A DNA stretch of 64,000 nt from Novispirillum itersonii subsp. itersonii ATCC 12639 (GTDB lineage Bacteria > Pseudomonadota > Alphaproteobacteria > Rhodospirillales > Rhodospirillaceae): assembly GCF_000381985.1 (NCBI RefSeq), contig NZ_KB907346.1:1-64000 (forward strand), read 5' to 3'. The notes under the pieces are model-generated. The model saw nothing but the letters and a program-made list of their open reading frames with translations, was not told the DNA's origin and ran no database searches. This document shows positions 51,852-61,800 of this stretch, one piece after another (the first letter of the stretch is position 1; every line of letters begins with the position of its first letter). A program made the translations under genes and the position numbers.

Positions 51852-53618
51852 ATGGGATCCGCACACAACTCCGGCACCGATGGGCCACAGACTGTGGCCA
51901 GTGCCCGGCGACAGGCACGGCGCCCCGGCAGGCAGCCGCTGCTGTCACCGCTGACCCGCCGCATTCTGGCCGTCAACCTGATTGCGCCGCTGCTGCTGCT
52001 GGTGGGCCTGCTGTATCTGGATGAATACGAACAGGCCCTGCTGTCGACAGAGACCGAAGCCCTGCGGGTACAGGGGGAACTGATCGCCGCCGCCGTCGGG
52101 GAAGGCGCGGTCTCGGCAGATCTGGCAGAACTGCAGAATTCCAATCTGCCGATCCCCCATCATACCCTGAAGGCAGAACCGGCCCAGAGCATGGTCCGCC
52201 GCCTGTCAGAACTGGCCGGAATCCGGGTTCGGCTGTTTGACACCAACGGCCTTCTGGTTGCCGACAGCCGCCGCCTGACCGGCCCCGGCGGTGCGGTGCA
52301 GGTCGAGGATCTGGCCCCACCCAGCACCCCGTCGATGATGCACGACCTGCGTGAGGCCTATGTCTGGGCCGCCCGACGGCTGCACCATATCCCCCTGCCG
52401 CAGTATCATGAACGGCTGGATCAGGCTGCCGGGGATTATGAAGAGGTCGCACTGGCCCTTGACGTCGGCCTTCCCGCCACGGCGCTGCGCCGCCTGAACG
52501 GCGATCTGCGCATCCTGACGGCGGCGGTACCCGTCAGCTTCTATAAGCAGGTTGTCGGGGCCATCATGGTATCCCGCACCGACGAAAGCGTCGCTGAAAG
52601 CCTGTTCGAAGTGCGGATGACCATCGTGCGGCTGTTCATCGGCACGCTGGCCGTCACAACCCTGCTGTCGATTTATCTTGCCCGCGCAATCGCCCGTCCG
52701 GTCAGCCTGCTGGCACTGGCTGCCATCCGGGTCCGGCAGCGGCAGGGCCAACAGACAGCCATCCCCGATCTGTCCTACCGCAATGATGAAATCGGTGCCC
52801 TGTCCACCAGTCTGCGCGATATGACACAGGCCCTGTGGCAACGGATGGATGCGATTGAACGCTTTGCCGCCGATGTCGCCCATGAGATCAAAAATCCGCT
52901 GACGTCGATTCGCAGCGCGGTGGAAACGGTTGCCCGCCTGAAAGACCCGGAAAAACAGCAGCGCCTGCTGGCAATTGTACAGGATGACGTCGGGCGCCTC
53001 GATCGCCTGATCTCTGATATTTCCGACGCCTCGCGTCTGGATGCCGAGCTGTCGCGGTCTGAAGCAGCCGACATTGATCTGCGCCCCCTGCTGGAAACCC
53101 TTGCTGATATTTATACCTCTGCCGCACCGGAACAGGCCCACGATGGCGAAAGCCAGACCACACCCCCACAGGGGCCGCTGGTGCTGGACCTGCCAGACGC
53201 GGCAACCTCCCTGCAGGTCCGGGGGATGCCCGACCGTCTGGTGCAGGTGCTGCGAAATCTGATCGGGAATGCCATCTCCTTCAGTCCCGAGCCGGGTTCG
53301 ATTACGGTGAAAGCCCGTAAGAGTGCCGAGTCGGTTATCCTAAGTGTCGAGGATTGCGGCCCCGGTCTGCCCCCCGGCAAGGAAGAGGCGATCTTCGAGC
53401 GGTTCTACAGCGAGCGGCCCAGCACCGAAAAATTTGGGTCCCACTCCGGACTGGGTCTCTCGATCTCCCGCCAGATCATCGAAAACCATGGCGGCACCAT
53501 CAGCGCCCGGAACCGCTGCACCCCTGACGGGATCGTTCTCGGGGCCTGCTTTACGGTTACCCTGCCTGCCGCCCGCCTGACAGCCCCCGGGAAAGCGACC
53601 GGCCGCGTGGCCGGATAA
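51852..53618 (+). CDS. chvG: Sensor histidine kinase ChvG
   Basis: The protein has 588 residues. A basic cytoplasmic N-terminus precedes TM1 (about 38-58), a periplasmic stimulus-sensing domain lies at about 60-250, and TM2 at about 256-276 leads to HAMP. The dimerisation box FAADVAHEIKNPLTSI contains the phosphorylated His (about residue 344). The ATPase domain shows N (VLRNLIGNAISFSP), D (DCGPGLPPG), F (IFERFYS) and G (HSGLGLSISRQI) boxes, all intact. It phosphorylates ChvI. In many relatives hprK follows chvG; here the next gene is the opposing cheZ. Confidence 0.95.
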   Translation: MGSAHNSGTDGPQTVASARRQARRPGRQPLLSPLTRRILAVNLIAPLLLLVGLLYLDEYEQALLSTETEALRVQGELIAAAVGEGAVSADLAELQNSNLPIPHHTLKAEPAQSMVRRLSELAGIRVRLFDTNGLLVADSRRLTGPGGAVQVEDLAPPSTPSMMHDLREAYVWAARRLHHIPLPQYHERLDQAAGDYEEVALALDVGLPATALRRLNGDLRILTAAVPVSFYKQVVGAIMVSRTDESVAESLFEVRMTIVRLFIGTLAVTTLLSIYLARAIARPVSLLALAAIRVRQRQGQQTAIPDLSYRNDEIGALSTSLRDMTQALWQRMDAIERFAADVAHEIKNPLTSIRSAVETVARLKDPEKQQRLLAIVQDDVGRLDRLISDISDASRLDAELSRSEAADIDLRPLLETLADIYTSAAPEQAHDGESQTTPPQGPLVLDLPDAATSLQVRGMPDRLVQVLRNLIGNAISFSPEPGSITVKARKSAESVILSVEDCGPGLPPGKEEAIFERFYSERPSTEKFGSHSGLGLSISRQIIENHGGTISARNRCTPDGIVLGACFTVTLPAARLTAPGKATGRVAG

Positions 53619-53634
53619 TCACCGTGCAGAAAAT

Positions 53635-53666
53635 GCAACAGGGGACGGTTTCCCATCCCCTGTTGC
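53635..53666. terminator. Hairpin between convergent chvG and cheZ
   Basis: GCAACAGGGGA (53635-53645) and TCCCCTGTTGC (53656-53666) form a perfect 11-bp stem with a 10-nt loop. There is no strong T run, but the position between convergent genes fits a bidirectional transcript end. Confidence 0.6.
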
Positions 53667-53687
53667 TGATCCGTCAGAACTGCTCTC

Positions 53688-54536
<849 letters not shown>

Positions 54537-54791
54537 TCACCCGGCTGACCAGGGCCAGCCTTTTCACCTGCGTCAGCCCGGCCTTCTCCCCCCCGGAAGA
54601 AAGCCTGACCAGTGTGTCACGGGCCTCCGTGACGTCCGGCCCTGTGGGCTGACTGACGTAATCCTGCCATAACCAACATGCCGGTCCCGCATCCTAAGAT
54701 CCGGACATGCCCCAGAAAACTTTACGACCAGACAGGCACCTCACCCCAGACCGTCGGTCTGCGCCATCCCGACCCCGGGAGTGGCATGGGA

Positions 54792-55196
54792 TCAATTTCT
54801 CGGTTCGTCCCGTCCTTCATTCAAAAGACCACGTATCGCCAGTGCCGCGAGCTTTGCCCGCTGATCATCTGACAGATCGGCCAAAATCTGCTGCTTGGCC
54901 TTGCGGATCTGCATCGCCTGCCGGATCAGTTCAGCCCGGTCCGCTGTCACCACCGTCCCCTGGGCAGCCCTGACCTGCGCCAGCGCTTTATCCCGGGCGG
55001 CAGATCCCGCAGAAGGAACCGCCCCGGTCTGTGCCCCGGCCTTACTCACCTTCGCCGCTTTCTTTTTCTTCGGGCTGGGCACCGGAGCCTTTTTTGCTGC
55101 GGTTGTAGCCTTCCCCCGTCCTGCGGCGGCCTTCTCTCCGTCGGTATCCGCAGACGCCCCGAAAAGCCGCCCGAATGCGTCTTTGAGCATACCCAC
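54792..55196 (-). CDS. Unrecognised small basic protein
   Basis: The protein has 134 residues from GTG 55196 (GAGGAG 9 nt upstream); ATG 55190 two codons later is the alternative. The N-terminus has MLKDAFGRLFGAS. The middle (about 22-65) is a Lys/Ala/Pro/Gly-rich low-complexity stretch like histone H1-type tails. The C-terminal 50 residues form a charged helical region (RAELIRQAMQIRKAKQQILADLSDDQRAKLAALAIRGLL). No known family comes to mind. It could bind nucleic acid or polyphosphate through the Lys-rich part (inference). It is isolated between cheZ and an ABC transporter gene. Confidence 0.7.
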   Translation of the reverse strand: MGMLKDAFGRLFGASADTDGEKAAAGRGKATTAAKKAPVPSPKKKKAAKVSKAGAQTGAVPSAGSAARDKALAQVRAAQGTVVTADRAELIRQAMQIRKAKQQILADLSDDQRAKLAALAIRGLLNEGRDEPRN

Positions 55197-55364
55197 GGAT
55201 CTTAACTCCTCATAACAAAAGGAAAAGCCAGCCTCAACAGGCCCTGCGCCCCATAGGTCTTCTGCCCTATGATTGCGACCGTTCCCCTCCTCCTGCAACT
55301 GAGAAAGAGTGTATCACAGGGAATTGAAAGGACGTTAACATCAGCCACTTTCACAGCGGTTTTA

Positions 55365-57242
55365 TTACGGAACGGCAGAACGCACCACCGAAGAGTGTTC
55401 TCCCCCGCCGTCAATTTCTGCGTCAGGCGCAGCACTCCCTTCATGCTGCCGCTGCCACATGGCGGCATACAGTCCGCCCGCGGCCAAAAGATCAGCATGG
55501 CGTCCCCGCTCGGCGATCCGCCCCTGATCAAGGACCAGAATGGAGTCGGCATCCACCACGGTTGAAAGACGGTGCGCGATCACCAACGTCGTCCGGTTCT
55601 GGGCCACCTGCATCAATGCGCCCTGAATTCCCTGCTCGGTCCGGGTGTCCAGCGCACTGGTCGCCTCATCCAGAATCAGCAGCGGCGGGGCCTTCAGCAG
55701 GGTCCGGGCAATGGCAACACGCTGTTTTTCTCCCCCCGAGAGCTTAAGCCCCCGTTCGCCGACCACCGTATCATATCCCTGTGGCAGCGCCGTCACAAAG
55801 GCGTGCAATGCCGCCAGACGGGCTGCGTGCTCCACCTCATCCCGGGTTGCACCGGGGCGGCCATAGGCAATGTTGTAGGCGATCGTGTCATTGAACAGCA
55901 CCGTATCCTGAGGCACCACCCCAATCGCTGCCCGCAGGCTGTCCTGCGTCACATCCCGGATATCCTGACCGTCAATCAGGATCCGCCCTGCGGTCACATC
56001 GTAAAACCGGAACAGCAGCCGGGTCAGGGTTGACTTCCCGGCCCCGGATGCCCCGACAATCGCGGTCCGGGTTCCGGCCGGAACCTCGAAACTGATATCC
56101 GTCAGAATCGGACGGTCCGGCGCGTAAAAGAATCCCACGCCCTCGAATCGGATGGATCCCCCAGACACCGCCAGCGGTCGGGCCTCCGGGCGGTCAGAGA
56201 CTTCCGGCGCCTGATCCAGCAGGGCAAACATCGCCTGCATATCAGTAACCGCCTGCTTGATCTCGCGGTACACCACCCCAAGGAACCCCAGCGGAGCCGC
56301 CAGCTGGATCAGATAGCCGTTAACCATGACAAAATCGCCGACCGTCATGGCACCATCACGCACCTCGACCGCCGCCAGCGCCATAATGATCACCAGCCCC
56401 AGAGCGATAATCGCCCCCTGACCGAGATTCAGGAACACCAGCGAGGCTTTTGACCGCAGGGCAGCCTGTTCGTACCCCTGCAGGGCAGTGTCGTAGCGGC
56501 GGGCCTCATGCCCTTCATTGCCAAAATACTTAACGGTCTCATAATTCAGCAGACTGTCGATTGCCTTAGTGCTGGCCTCGGCATCCGTCTGGTTCATCAC
56601 CCGCCGGAACCCAAGACGCCATTCCGTCACCATCATGGTAAACAGGGCATACCCACCGATGGTCCCGGCAGTGACGGCGGCAAACCGCCAGTCAAACAAC
56701 GACCAGAGAATCGAACAGACAAACACCAGCTCCAGCGCCGAAGTCCCGGCGCGGAACAGGACCAGCCGCAGCAACAGCTCCATTCCACGGGTCCCGCGCT
56801 CGATCACCCGTGACAGCCCGCCGGTCTGGCGGTCGAGATGAAAGCGCAGGGACAGACGGTGCAGATGACGGAACGTCTTCAGCCCGAGCGTACGGACGGC
56901 CCGCTCCACCACGCGGGAAAACACCAGATCCTGAAACTCGGTAAACGCCTGCTGGCCCAGACGGGCCGCCCCGTAGGCGATCAGCAGCCCGAAGGGCACA
57001 GCAACGGAGGCCGCGGCCTCCGGGCGGACGGACAGGGCATCAACCGCCTGCTTGTAAAACCACGGCACGGAAACGGTGACGATTTTCCCCGCCACCAGCA
57101 TCAGCACCGCAATAACCACCCGCAGCCGCAGGGCCGGGGCATCCTGCGGCCACAGGTACGGCAGCATACGGCTAATGGTCCGCCAGTCACCGGTCCCGGC
57201 AGATGGCGAAGGGGCGTAATCCCCCGGATTCCGGGCCCGCAT
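55365..57242 (-). CDS. Atm1-type ABC exporter (permease-ATPase fusion)
   Basis: The protein has 625 residues. Six membrane helices (about 38-330) form the exporter domain; the DSLLNYETVKYFGNEGHEARRY segment is characteristic of the Atm1/HMT1 subfamily that handles glutathione-metal or persulfide conjugates. The ATPase domain (about 365-590) has Walker A GASGAGKST, the signature LSGGEKQR, Walker B LLILDEATSALD and the H-loop IAHRLST. Its ATG overlaps by one base the stop of the upstream membrane-protein gene (TGATG), so the two are translationally coupled. Substrate by family inference only. Confidence 0.92.
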   Translation of the reverse strand: MRARNPGDYAPSPSAGTGDWRTISRMLPYLWPQDAPALRLRVVIAVLMLVAGKIVTVSVPWFYKQAVDALSVRPEAAASVAVPFGLLIAYGAARLGQQAFTEFQDLVFSRVVERAVRTLGLKTFRHLHRLSLRFHLDRQTGGLSRVIERGTRGMELLLRLVLFRAGTSALELVFVCSILWSLFDWRFAAVTAGTIGGYALFTMMVTEWRLGFRRVMNQTDAEASTKAIDSLLNYETVKYFGNEGHEARRYDTALQGYEQAALRSKASLVFLNLGQGAIIALGLVIIMALAAVEVRDGAMTVGDFVMVNGYLIQLAAPLGFLGVVYREIKQAVTDMQAMFALLDQAPEVSDRPEARPLAVSGGSIRFEGVGFFYAPDRPILTDISFEVPAGTRTAIVGASGAGKSTLTRLLFRFYDVTAGRILIDGQDIRDVTQDSLRAAIGVVPQDTVLFNDTIAYNIAYGRPGATRDEVEHAARLAALHAFVTALPQGYDTVVGERGLKLSGGEKQRVAIARTLLKAPPLLILDEATSALDTRTEQGIQGALMQVAQNRTTLVIAHRLSTVVDADSILVLDQGRIAERGRHADLLAAGGLYAAMWQRQHEGSAAPDAEIDGGGEHSSVVRSAVP

Positions 57243-58531
57243 CAGGATTTAGCAGCCACCGGCGTATCTCCGGCATCAGCCGGATCCGGCTGACCATTCA
57301 CCGCCCCATCCAGCCCCGGTGCCTTCGTGCGCGCACCCTCTGAACGGGCCGCATCATCGCCACCATCATTGAGACGGCGGAGCGCATCATTCAGGCGGGA
57401 CATTGACGACTGCAAAGGGGCAGCATCCGTCCCTGCGGTTTCTCCCGGACCTGCGGCGGCCTCCGTACCGTCCGGCTGCCGCAGCTGCCGCAACAGATCG
57501 CGGGCGGTTTCCTCCGGCCCGCGCGCATCAACCACGGCATGGGGACTCACCTGATTCTCATCACCGAACCCATCCTGTACATCCGGCAGGTCCTGTGCGA
57601 CGGGCTCGGCGCCAAGCCCGGCGGCGGCGGCGGCAATCGCCGCCACTCCGGCAGACAGTTGCGCCACCTCCGGCGACACCGGCTCAGCCTGCGACACCGT
57701 CAAGGAATCCGCAGAGCAGGGAGCCCCCGTCACCGGCGGATGGAAATCAGGCACCGGATACACTTCGGCCTGATCCGTCTGGGTTTCCGGCCAGACCTCG
57801 GCAGACGCGGCCCAGTCCATCCGCAGACGCACCGCCCGGGCATTGACATCGGCAAACAGGACCTGCAGGCGGGCCAGCGGACCGTCTTCCAGCACCTGCC
57901 GCATCAGCCGGTCCGCTTCATTTTCACGGAACCCTTCGGACAGCTGATCATAGCGGCGCAGGAAGGTCTGCAACGCACCGGAACAGACGGTATCCCCGGC
58001 CAGACGTTCCGCCAGCATATCCGCAAAATCAGGGTAAGCCGCAGCCCGGATCAGGAACGCATGGGCAAAGGCCCAGAGATCACCGGACACCGTCCGCGCC
58101 CACAGTCCGTCAGCTTCCGGCTCCGATACCATTCCCAACCGCTCTGCCAACAGGGCGGCCTGACCGTTCATATCCTTGATCACCAGATCCATGCCGCCCA
58201 GCATGCTGCGGCGACGGCTTTCGGCCTGCATCTCGATCAGGGTCCGGACCTGCGCCTCCGTCTGTTCGGCATTCCGGCGGGCCTGCGACGCCAGCGTCTG
58301 CAGCACCTGCTCCTGCCGCTGCCCCTGTGCGGCAATATAGAAGAATCCGATAATCAGCCACAGCGCAGCCAGCGGCCCGAAAGTCGCCGCCAGATAAAGG
58401 GCAATATCCGTCGGCGGCAGGGTCAGCAACCCTTCCCAGCCCATCGTACTGCTGATGTACAGAACCACGGTACCGAGCCAGACAGAACTGACCGCACCGG
58501 CCAGAGTAAACAGAATCATCACGCCAATCAT
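57242..58531 (-). CDS. Unrecognised membrane-anchored protein coupled to the Atm1-type exporter
   Basis: The protein has 429 residues. Two N-terminal membrane helices (about 2-26 and 44-66) are followed by a helical stretch likely to form a coiled coil (QRQEQVLQTLASQARRNAEQTEAQVRTLIEM). A globular helical region lies at about 100-245, and a long acidic, Ala/Pro/Asp-rich low-complexity tail at about 250-429. ATG 58531 has GGGAG 8 nt upstream. I do not recognise a named family. The one-base stop-start overlap with the exporter gene suggests a shared function, perhaps scaffold or regulator. Confidence 0.75.
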   Translation of the reverse strand: MIGVMILFTLAGAVSSVWLGTVVLYISSTMGWEGLLTLPPTDIALYLAATFGPLAALWLIIGFFYIAAQGQRQEQVLQTLASQARRNAEQTEAQVRTLIEMQAESRRRSMLGGMDLVIKDMNGQAALLAERLGMVSEPEADGLWARTVSGDLWAFAHAFLIRAAAYPDFADMLAERLAGDTVCSGALQTFLRRYDQLSEGFRENEADRLMRQVLEDGPLARLQVLFADVNARAVRLRMDWAASAEVWPETQTDQAEVYPVPDFHPPVTGAPCSADSLTVSQAEPVSPEVAQLSAGVAAIAAAAAGLGAEPVAQDLPDVQDGFGDENQVSPHAVVDARGPEETARDLLRQLRQPDGTEAAAGPGETAGTDAAPLQSSMSRLNDALRRLNDGGDDAARSEGARTKAPGLDGAVNGQPDPADAGDTPVAAKS

Positions 58532-58792
58532 CAAATGGCTCCCGGAAGGGGCGGGGAACGGACAACGCCCCGGATAGCATCCCCGATGCAACGCGGCCAG
58601 CGGAACACGATCACGGACTCGTAGGAAACGGCAAGACGGCCTGCCCCAGCCGTCACGGGGTATTCTGCGCATTTACAACAGGTTTGTCATCCCTTCCGCA
58701 ACTTGGCTTCCCCACTCTGCGCGGGCATGCCACACTGCCGCCCAATTACCCCCCCCCTCCTGCCCTGCCCTATCCTGAGCGGATTTTTATCC

Positions 58793-59677
58793 ATGGCCTT
58801 TCTCGATCACATCCATCGCTGCAACTCCTGGACGCCGGAAGGGTTCCGCCCGTTTCTGATTGGTGGCCAACAGGTGGGCTGGGTGCGGGAAGACATGGCA
58901 GCCCGCCTGCGCACCGCACCGGACGTCTTTGAGATCACGGCCCGGGCAGTCAGCCTCAACCCCGCCCTGAACACCCCCGAATCCCGGACCGAGGCGGTTG
59001 GGGCTGTCATGCGCACTCTGCACGCCCGGGGGGAAGGCCCGCGCCTGCGTGGCGAAATGTTCCCGGTCCGCACCCGCTGGAGCATGCCGGACCTGATGCG
59101 GATGGACCGTGGCGTCACGGCGGTCTTCGGCATTCGCGCTTTCGGGGTCCATCTGAACGGTATTGTCCGCCGCCGCCCTTCCGCTCCGGATCGAAGCGGA
59201 CTGTCCCTGTGGATCGGCACCCGGGCCGCCGATAAAGCGGTCGCTCCCGGCAAGCTGGATAATCTGGTGGCAGGGGGGCAACCGGCCCATCTGTCGCTGG
59301 CCGACAATCTGATCAAAGAAGCGGAAGAAGAGGCCGGGCTGGCCGCCGCCCTGACCCGGACCGCCCGCAGCACCGGTGTCATCACCTATTCAATGGCTGA
59401 CCGCTGGGGGGTAAAGCATGACACGCTGTATATCTATGACCTTGAAATTCCTGAGGAGATCATCCCCGTCAACACCGATGGGGAAGTCAGCGGCTTTACC
59501 CTGATGCCGGTCGAATCGGTGCTGGATCTGGTGCGGACCGGCGATGCCTTCAAGTTCAATGTCGCTCTGGTCCTGATCGACTTCGGCATCCGTCACGGCC
59601 TGATCACCCCTGATCAGGAACCGGATTTCGATACTCTCGCCACCGGCTTGCGTGCAGCGCACCATGGTCTCGGTTGA
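58793..59677 (+). CDS. DUF4743-containing Nudix hydrolase
   Basis: The protein has 294 residues. The N-terminal DUF4743 domain (about 5-120, FRPFLIGGQQVGWVREDMAARL) is followed by a Nudix domain. The Nudix box reads GGQPAHLSLADNLIKEAEEEAGL; the catalytic helix KEAEEEAGL is intact, but the first Glu of the consensus G-x5-E is replaced by Ser, as in related proteins. Homologues in plants and yeasts have been described as thiamine-related or damaged-thiamine-diphosphate hydrolases; the bacterial substrate is not established. It follows a divergent 260-bp region and ends at a long hairpin. Confidence 0.9.
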   Translation: MAFLDHIHRCNSWTPEGFRPFLIGGQQVGWVREDMAARLRTAPDVFEITARAVSLNPALNTPESRTEAVGAVMRTLHARGEGPRLRGEMFPVRTRWSMPDLMRMDRGVTAVFGIRAFGVHLNGIVRRRPSAPDRSGLSLWIGTRAADKAVAPGKLDNLVAGGQPAHLSLADNLIKEAEEEAGLAAALTRTARSTGVITYSMADRWGVKHDTLYIYDLEIPEEIIPVNTDGEVSGFTLMPVESVLDLVRTGDAFKFNVALVLIDFGIRHGLITPDQEPDFDTLATGLRAAHHGLG

Positions 59678-59681
59678 CTTC

Positions 59682-59721
59682 AACAAAATTTCGGACGAAG
59701 GTTCTGCCCCGAACTTTTGTT
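59682..59721 (+). terminator. Long hairpin after the Nudix gene
   Basis: AACAAAA-T-TTCGG (59682-59694) pairs with CCGAA-C-TTTTGTT (59709-59721), 12 bp with one mismatch, starting 5 nt past the stop codon. The T-rich arm and the following T stretch make it a plausible terminator. Confidence 0.65.
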
Positions 59722-59875
59722 ACTCAGTTTTCCTGAACCGGGCCAATCCCGGTCTGTCGGCGGTCCGGCCAAGACCCCGCCAGCCCCGGCCCGGAACAGC
59801 CCTGACAGACAGACCCCTGACGCACCAGCAAAACAACCCGGCCCAACCGGCCGAAACATCTGAGGGAGATCGTTC

Positions 59876-60859
59876 ATGAGCTTCACCGTCGTCGAGCCCG
59901 CCCCGGCACGCCTTAACCGGTCAGAACAGGCCGTCCCCGGCTCCAACACCCGCTTTCTGGAAAAAGCGGCACAGGGCAATGCCGACATGGTGTTCCTGGA
60001 TCTGGAAGATGCCGTTGCCCCGGACCAGAAGGAACAGGCCCGTAAAAACATCATTCAGGCCCTGCACGACCTCGACTGGTCGGGCAAGACCGTCAGCATC
60101 CGCATCAACGGTCTGGACACCCATTACTGCTACCGTGACGTCGTCGACATCATGGAGCAGGCTGGCGACAAGATCGACCTGATCATGATCCCGAAAGCCG
60201 GGACCGCTGCCGACATCTATGCGATCGACATGCTGTGTACCCAGATCGAAACCGCCAAGGGGTACAAGAAGCGGGTCGGCTTCGAGATGATCATTGAAAC
60301 CGCGTTGGGGATGCAGAACGTCCACGAGATCGCCGCCGCGTCGAAGCGTAACGAGTCCCTGCACTTCGGCGTCGCGGATTATGCCGCCTCCACCAAGGCC
60401 CGCACCACCAACATCGGTGGCCCGAACCCGGATTATGTGGTGCTGACCGACCCGGATGCAGCGGGTAACCGGGACCGCCACTGGGGCGACATGTGGCACT
60501 ATGCCATTGCCCGCATGGTGGTGGCTGCCCGGGCCAACGGCCTGCGGGCCGTCGATGGTCCGTTCGGCGATATCAAGGATGCCGACGGCTACCGGGCACA
60601 GGCCCTGCGTGCCGCCATTCTGGGCTGCGAAGGCAAGTGGGCAATCCACCCGAGTCAGGTTGACATCGCCAACGAAGTCTTCAGCCCGTCAGAAAAGGCG
60701 CTTGCCACCGCGCGCGCCATTCTGGCCGCCATGGAAGACGCCAAGAAAAACGGTCTGGGTGCCGTAACGCTGGATGGCAAACTGATCGACATCGCCTCAA
60801 TCAAGCAGGCTGAAGTGCTGGTCAAGACCGCCGAGCAGATCGCCAGCGCCAAAGCCTGA
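59876..60859 (+). CDS. mcl1: L-malyl-CoA/beta-methylmalyl-CoA lyase (HpcH/HpaI-CitE family)
   Basis: The protein has 327 residues. The start and core match alphaproteobacterial Mcl1: VPGSNTRFLEKAAQGNADMVFLDLEDAVAPDQKEQAR (CoA and Mg2+ site with Asp/Glu), VSIRINGLDTHYCYRDVVDIMEQ and FEMIIETALGMQNVHEIAAAS. The C-terminal WAIHPSQVDIANEVFSPSEK is typical of CitE-like lyases. It interconverts L-malyl-CoA with acetyl-CoA and glyoxylate and acts in the ethylmalonyl-CoA or 3-hydroxypropionate pathways. GGGAG lies upstream of ATG 59876. No other pathway genes are in the window, so exact substrate is inferred. A strong terminator follows. Confidence 0.9.
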   Translation: MSFTVVEPAPARLNRSEQAVPGSNTRFLEKAAQGNADMVFLDLEDAVAPDQKEQARKNIIQALHDLDWSGKTVSIRINGLDTHYCYRDVVDIMEQAGDKIDLIMIPKAGTAADIYAIDMLCTQIETAKGYKKRVGFEMIIETALGMQNVHEIAAASKRNESLHFGVADYAASTKARTTNIGGPNPDYVVLTDPDAAGNRDRHWGDMWHYAIARMVVAARANGLRAVDGPFGDIKDADGYRAQALRAAILGCEGKWAIHPSQVDIANEVFSPSEKALATARAILAAMEDAKKNGLGAVTLDGKLIDIASIKQAEVLVKTAEQIASAKA

Positions 60860-61227
60860 GCCCGGCACGGTCAGACAGCCTGATCCGGACGCAGACACCC
60901 GGGGGTGCCCCAGACAGGGCACCCCCGCTTTCTTTTTGCGCTCTCTCACCCGTAAAGCGACTCGGGAAAAGCAACAAAAAGGCAAACCCGCGAACATACG
61001 CGCAATGCGGCAAAGACACCTGACTTCCCGCACTCAACCCGTGCCAAACCTGAAAAGATACACCCTTCGACGTAAGGCGTTGTGCCCAGACTGCCACAAA
61101 TATGTCTTATCAGCCGTAAGACCACCGGAAAGAGACACCCGCCATCATCGGCATGCTACCACCCGCCGACCTGCGGCAGGGAAGGGAAGCCCCGCCACAG
61201 GACAGGCTGAAACGGGCATTACGGCAG
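60860..61227. other. Gene-free interval between mcl1 and the cNMP-binding genes
   Basis: About 370 bp. It contains the mcl1 terminator (60901-60937). Further on, TTGTG (61080-61084) and CACAA (61095-61099) form an inverted repeat with 10-nt spacing, about 130 nt upstream of the next gene; the spacing is longer than a CRP site. No coding frame is supported. Confidence 0.4.
60901..60937 (+). terminator. Intrinsic terminator after mcl1
   Basis: GGGGGTGCCC (60901-60910) and GGGCACCCCC (60917-60926) form a perfect 10-bp stem with a 6-nt loop, followed by GCTTTCTTTTT. Confidence 0.93.
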
Positions 61228-61650
61228 ATGGATACCAAAGACACAGCCCCCACATTCGAACGGATCGGTCAGCGACGCTATAAGGTGCGGGAAGGCGTCT
61301 GCCTGTTCCGGGAAGGGCAGGACGGAACCGGAGCCTTCATTATTGAAAGCGGTCGGGTAGAGCTGACCCGCCGGGTCAGGGGATCACAGACCCTGCTGGC
61401 CATCGCCGGTCCGGGCGAACTGATCGGCGAGATGGCCTTGATTGATGGTGAACCCCGATCCGCCACCGCCATCACCACCACCGAAACCATCCTGCTGGCA
61501 ATCCCGGCCCGGGAGTTCTCCTCCCGGATGGAACAGCTCGACCCGGTCACCCGGATGATCCTGAAGAAAATGACCAGACTTGTCCGGCGGGCCAACGAGA
61601 CGCTGATTTTTAGTCCATCCGTTGGCAATCAGGATGTTCAGGATACTTAA
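61228..61650 (+). CDS. Stand-alone cyclic nucleotide-binding protein (copy 1)
   Basis: The protein has 140 residues from ATG 61228; ATG 61153 would add 25 residues, and neither has a clear ribosome-binding site. One cNMP-binding domain (about 10-125) shows the phosphate-binding cassette GEMALIDGEPRSATA with the conserved Glu and Arg that contact cyclic nucleotide. No helix-turn-helix, kinase or membrane segment follows; a short basic helix ends the protein. It is the upstream member of a tandem pair with the gene at 61801. Likely a cAMP/cGMP-responsive adaptor (inference). Confidence 0.8.
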   Translation: MDTKDTAPTFERIGQRRYKVREGVCLFREGQDGTGAFIIESGRVELTRRVRGSQTLLAIAGPGELIGEMALIDGEPRSATAITTTETILLAIPAREFSSRMEQLDPVTRMILKKMTRLVRRANETLIFSPSVGNQDVQDT

Positions 61651-61800
61651 AGGACCGTTATCAGGGTAGAGTAAGGACTCGTCGGGTGTTGCCAGCACTC
61701 GGGAGACGGGGAGTAAAAAGCGTCATTCGCTTACACCTTTTTCCCCTCCGTCTTCAGGTGTACCCCTGCTACCGTAAGCCTTTCCGCAGACGAGGCCGCA

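Noticed and set aside
61080-61099. A CRP-type operator upstream of the cNMP-binding genes
   Set aside because: The TTGTG and CACAA halves are spaced 10 nt apart, two more than a CRP site requires; kept only as a note.
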